A DNA stretch of 7,501 bases from CAZKXU01 sp964556665. GTDB taxonomy: Bacteria; Bdellovibrionota_C; UBA2361; CAZKXU01. Positions 4,587 to 7,501 of this stretch are shown piece by piece. The translations under genes and the position numbers were made by a program. The stretch spans positions 1 through 7,501 of the forward strand of contig CAZKXU010000120.1 in the NCBI GenBank assembly GCA_964556665.1, read 5' to 3'. The notes under the pieces were generated by a model. It was not told where the DNA came from. It made no database searches and saw nothing but the letters and a program-made list of their open reading frames with translations. Each line of letters opens with the position of its first letter. The stretch's first letter is position 1.

Positions 4587-7127
4587 TTATCGAGAAACTA
4601 AATCCATTGCACAGGCCACATTGATAAGACCAGCATGCGAGTAAGCTTGAGGGTAATTTCCAAGAGCGCTAGCACTCTGACATTCCCACTGTTCAGATAA
4701 TAATCCAAGAGCACTTATTCGTGTTAACATTGTATTAAATAACTCTTGTGCTTCCTCAGTGCACCCAGACATCAATAATGCTTCTATTAACCAAGTTCGA
4801 CAAATTATAAATTCCCCCTCTTTCCCCTGTAACGAATCATCAAAGCGATAGCGATAGATACTTCCATTAATACTTAGCTGCTCCTTGATATAATTAAGCG
4901 TCCCTTTACTTCTTGGATGATTAGGCTGATGAAAGCCAGAAAGTATGATCCAAAGTAATGCTGCATCTGCCTGATGTAAGTCATAAGCAGCAACATAGCT
5001 ATTAAGCTCTTTATTAAATCCTTTATCCTCAATTTCTCTTCTTATTTCGTTTGCAAGATTAGTCCACTCCTCTCTTGTAACACCAAGAAATTCAGCTACC
5101 TCAATTGAGCAACGTACTGTATACCAGCACATTAATTTAGAATGTACATAATGTCGCTGAGCGACCCTAATCTCCCAAATTCCATTATCTGCATCCTTCC
5201 ATCGAGACTGCACTAAGCTAACCAATCTTTCGGCTAACTGAAGATGTTCTGAGGTTAAAGATGCCCCCTTTTGAACAAGTTTCCACATAAGCTCCGCAAT
5301 CGGACCAACTGAATCTAATTGTAATTGTTCGGTTGCTAAATTACCAATACGCACAGGTCGACTGCCACGATATCCTAAGGCCTCAGTGACTTCTGCTTCA
5401 TCCAAAACAGCTCTACCAGTTACTGTGTATAATGGTGCTAAAAATTGATCTCCCTCTAATTCTGATGTAATTCCTAGTACCCAATCTAATAATCTCATGG
5501 CAGGTCCCAAGGCATTTAGCTTCACTAATGCACCAGCAGCTAAACATGCATCACGTGGCCAGCAGTAACGATAATCCCAATTTCTATGCCCGCCAATGGT
5601 TTCGGGTAAACTTGTTGTGGCAGCAGCTACAATAGCACCACTTGGTGCATATGAAAGTCCTCGTAATACAACCGCACTGCGAGCTACTAAGTCTGCATAA
5701 TTCTGCGGAAGTGTCAGTGTTGAGAGCCATCCATCCCAAAAACGTTGAGTCTCAGAGAGCATCTTAGTAATAGAAATTGCAGGAGATGGTGCAGAGCCTG
5801 TGCCAATCAGAAGTATTAAGGGAACACACGCATTTTTGAGCTTTATCGTTGACCGCGCCAAATCATGAATTCCAGAGCGAGCTATTTCCCAGTCCCATGC
5901 TGGACAAATTAAAACTAAACGCTGCTGTCCACATTCAATACGTAATCCAGTTTGGATTCGACTAAGTCGTGTTGGAATTCTACCAAAGTTGAATTTCGGC
6001 GCAAATTCTATTGATAATTCACCACTCCCTTCAATTAACCTAACGAAGTCACTACGACCAGAGCGTTGATAAGTACGTCCACTACTACAATCAAAAAAAT
6101 CTGTTATTGAAATTTTGCCAAATGTTGTTTTTCCAATAAGTGAATTTCCAACATATTGTTGTTCTGCGGGGCTAGACGCAGAAACTTTAAAGTAGCCTGC
6201 GCCTGGCCCACCAACTAATGAACCAAAAAGTGGGGCTCCATCAAATTGCGGGGTACACAACCAAGTTACTGTTGCACTGCTGTCAATTAAAGCGCAGGTG
6301 CGAAGATCAGAAATAAATAAGTGCTTATCGATTGCTTCTGCTGAGAAATTTTTTACCCAATCACTTCTACGTTCGGCAAGACGTACCAGAAACTGTGTAA
6401 CGACCTGCTCATCTTTCAATCTACATTTTGCATTCGTCTGCTCAGGCCCTACTTTAATAGAGATATCGTAGGAATCTAATTTTGAAAAAGCTGCCTCGTC
6501 TGTGTAATCATCCCCTATAAAAACTGTCATTGTAGGGCTTATCTGCTCTCGCAGGCTATTAATAGCTACACCCTTATTTGCTTCAATTATCGAGTACTCC
6601 AAATTCATCTTACCTAATTGTATTGAACCATTCCCTAGCTCACTTAGTTTATTACTTAAACTTTTAATAACATCAGATGTAACGCCCTTCACGCCTCTAA
6701 AATGAAAAACTACACTATGTGGTTTTAGTTCTAAGTGAGTCCCTGGATACGAAGCTAGAGCCTCTGCCATAATTATCTCGGCTTTTTTGAATAATTGATT
6801 TTGTTCATTGGTTAACTCAGTCACCTCCCTTAAATCAAATTCGTAGCCATGGCTGCCTACTAGTCTTATATTATCGAGCTGTCCTACCTTCTCGCGTAAG
6901 TCCTTTAATGATCTGCCGGAGATAATTGCCACGTAAGTACACGGCAATTCCGAGAGTTGCCTCAGAGCTATACGCGCCTGAGGATTCAAAATAGAATTGC
7001 TCGGGTTTTCTGTAAAAGTAGAAAGAGTGCCGTCAAAGTCTGAGGCAACTAAAAGCCTAGGTGTAGTAGCTAATCGCTCTATAATTTCTGACATTTCATT
7101 TGAATTCAATAAAGATGGTGTTTCCAT
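4587..7127 (-). CDS. Trehalose-6-phosphatase / GH15 hydrolase fusion
   Basis: The 846-residue protein joins two enzymes. Residues ~20-255 are an OtsB-type HAD phosphatase that converts trehalose-6-phosphate to trehalose. They show DFDGT with nucleophile Asp30 and acid/base Asp32, IISGR (68-72), Lys185 in EANKG, and GDDYTDE (205-211). Residues ~265-846 are a GH15 hydrolase of the bacterial glucoamylase/trehalase-like type. They show FISDLRTCALI (271-281), RNWDYRYCWPRDA (515-527), GYRGSRPVRIGN (585-596), GIWEIR (649-654, candidate acid Glu652), EGEF (770-773, candidate base) and NYPQAYSHAGLIN (824-836). Both domains keep their key residues. GH15 members of this type can hydrolyse trehalose or maltose-type sugars, and the substrate here is inferred from the fusion. 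No signal peptide is seen, so it is probably cytoplasmic. ATG 7127 lies one base after the otsA stop, with AAAGGTG about 15 bases upstream, which suggests translational coupling. A plain otsB symbol would hide the second domain. Confidence 0.92.
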   Translation of the reverse strand: METPSLLNSNEMSEIIERLATTPRLLVASDFDGTLSTFTENPSNSILNPQARIALRQLSELPCTYVAIISGRSLKDLREKVGQLDNIRLVGSHGYEFDLREVTELTNEQNQLFKKAEIIMAEALASYPGTHLELKPHSVVFHFRGVKGVTSDVIKSLSNKLSELGNGSIQLGKMNLEYSIIEANKGVAINSLREQISPTMTVFIGDDYTDEAAFSKLDSYDISIKVGPEQTNAKCRLKDEQVVTQFLVRLAERRSDWVKNFSAEAIDKHLFISDLRTCALIDSSATVTWLCTPQFDGAPLFGSLVGGPGAGYFKVSASSPAEQQYVGNSLIGKTTFGKISITDFFDCSSGRTYQRSGRSDFVRLIEGSGELSIEFAPKFNFGRIPTRLSRIQTGLRIECGQQRLVLICPAWDWEIARSGIHDLARSTIKLKNACVPLILLIGTGSAPSPAISITKMLSETQRFWDGWLSTLTLPQNYADLVARSAVVLRGLSYAPSGAIVAAATTSLPETIGGHRNWDYRYCWPRDACLAAGALVKLNALGPAMRLLDWVLGITSELEGDQFLAPLYTVTGRAVLDEAEVTEALGYRGSRPVRIGNLATEQLQLDSVGPIAELMWKLVQKGASLTSEHLQLAERLVSLVQSRWKDADNGIWEIRVAQRHYVHSKLMCWYTVRCSIEVAEFLGVTREEWTNLANEIRREIEDKGFNKELNSYVAAYDLHQADAALLWIILSGFHQPNHPRSKGTLNYIKEQLSINGSIYRYRFDDSLQGKEGEFIICRTWLIEALLMSGCTEEAQELFNTMLTRISALGLLSEQWECQSASALGNYPQAYSHAGLINVACAMDLVSR

Positions 7128-7128
7128 A

Positions 7129-7368
7129 TTATATGTCTAGCACCTTTGTAATACCACGTAAGCGTTCCCATACTGTTATGCGAGGTTGTACTATACCATT
7201 TGTCGGCCAAGTCCACCCAGCTGCTTGAAGAAATTTATTTGCCCATTTATAGACATCGTTATTCTTGACTATTAACCGCATCTCACTCATACGACCACGT
7301 GCGTCATCATTAGTAGTTGCTATAGCTTGAATAATAGCTCGTGCTACTCCATCAATATGGTAATTAAT
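7129..7368 (-). pseudogene. otsA: Trehalose-6-phosphate synthase, C-terminal remnant
   Basis: The minus strand encodes about 79 residues ending at a TAA at 7131-7129. The sequence IDGVARAI, then MSEMRLIVKNNDVYKWANKF, matches the C-terminal end of OtsA-type synthases (GT20), where an NPYDIDGVA motif precedes two helices with DV..W. The enzyme joins glucose from a nucleotide sugar to glucose-6-phosphate. The usual length is about 460-490 residues, so most of the protein is missing. Similarity stops right at NYHIDG, and an in-frame TAG occurs at 7371-7369, within a 14-bp tandem duplication. I find no upstream synthase sequence in any frame up to the window edge, so the gene is interrupted or truncated. 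The rest could lie past the window if a small element inserted here. It would have been co-transcribed with the phosphatase-hydrolase fusion, its partner in the pathway. Confidence 0.82.
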
Positions 7369-7388
7369 CTAGGATAATTAATCTAGGA
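7361..7388. repeat. Two-copy tandem repeat of TAATTAATCTAGGA
   Basis: The 14-bp unit occurs at 7361-7374 and 7375-7388, exactly where the otsA coding similarity ends and beside the palindrome at 7385-7460. It introduces the in-frame stop in the remnant. It resembles the doublets at 1398-1423 and 1627-1654 in length but not in sequence. Confidence 0.9.
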
Positions 7389-7460
7389 CACCCATCAATT
7401 TATTACGAAAAAATCGTAGGAAGTACTAAGAAATTTTCGTAGATATTTAATGGGTGTTCT
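7385..7460. repeat. 76-bp imperfect palindrome, MITE-like
   Basis: Outer arms containing CACCCAT (7389-7395) and ATGGGTG (7450-7456) pair. Inner arms TTACGAAAA (7404-7411 region) and TTTTCGTA (7434-7441) pair too, with a few mismatches between the blocks. The loop is near 7416-7429. Together they could form one long hairpin. It sits where otsA is broken, so it may be a small inserted element or the end of a larger one lying past the window. No ORF is visible in it. Confidence 0.7.
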
Positions 7461-7501
7461 TTAAACCCAGTCAAGATGTGTTCAAAAAATAATTATAAAT
7501 A

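Overview
The window is A+T-rich bacterial DNA. It joins a repeat-rich accessory segment (about 1-1740), an AAA ATPase gene (1740-2978), a 5'-truncated IS91-type transposase pseudogene (about 2989-4050) and, on the minus strand, the 3' part of a trehalose operon (7368-4587). The sequence does not identify the organism. The presence of otsA/otsB genes, a DUF4143-type ATPase and an IS91-type remnant fits a Gram-negative bacterium with a genome reshaped by mobile DNA, but this is only an impression. The transposase remnant is visibly richer in G+C than its surroundings, which fits separate ancestry.

Region 1-1740: one unrecognised multi-pass membrane protein ORF (181-966) lies between two nearly identical 142-bp inverted repeats (29-170 and 1034-1175; 139 of 142 bases match, no gaps). 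A shorter motif ending in CAACGTGTGTGAGAAAA occurs four times (near 127-165, 1034-1077, 1186-1224 and 1366-1404). The last two copies face each other as ends of a 219-bp MITE-like unit. Short two-copy tandem duplications of 8-14 bp lie beside these repeats. The rest of 967-1739 shows no convincing gene.

Region 1740-2978: an intact P-loop ATPase with a DUF4143-type C-terminus. Its ATG sits in the right arm of a perfect 21-bp inverted repeat, and a plausible promoter (TTTACT, 17 bp, TATAAT) overlaps the left arm and the loop. The IS91-type remnant begins about 10-20 bp after the ATPase stop. It keeps the HUH and tyrosine motifs and the C-terminal CPKCG motif but lacks its N-terminus.

Region 4051-7501: a convergent intergenic stretch with several small palindromes is followed by a minus-strand gene for a fusion of trehalose-6-phosphate phosphatase (OtsB-like, HAD) and a GH15 glucoamylase/trehalase-like hydrolase. 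One base separates it from the stop of the upstream gene, whose visible part is the C-terminal ~79 codons of a trehalose-6-phosphate synthase (OtsA-like). That coding sequence breaks off at about 7368, at a 14-bp tandem duplication next to a 76-bp imperfect palindrome. If both enzymes are active, the operon could make trehalose-6-phosphate, dephosphorylate it and possibly also cleave the trehalose. The broken otsA suggests the pathway may no longer work at this locus.
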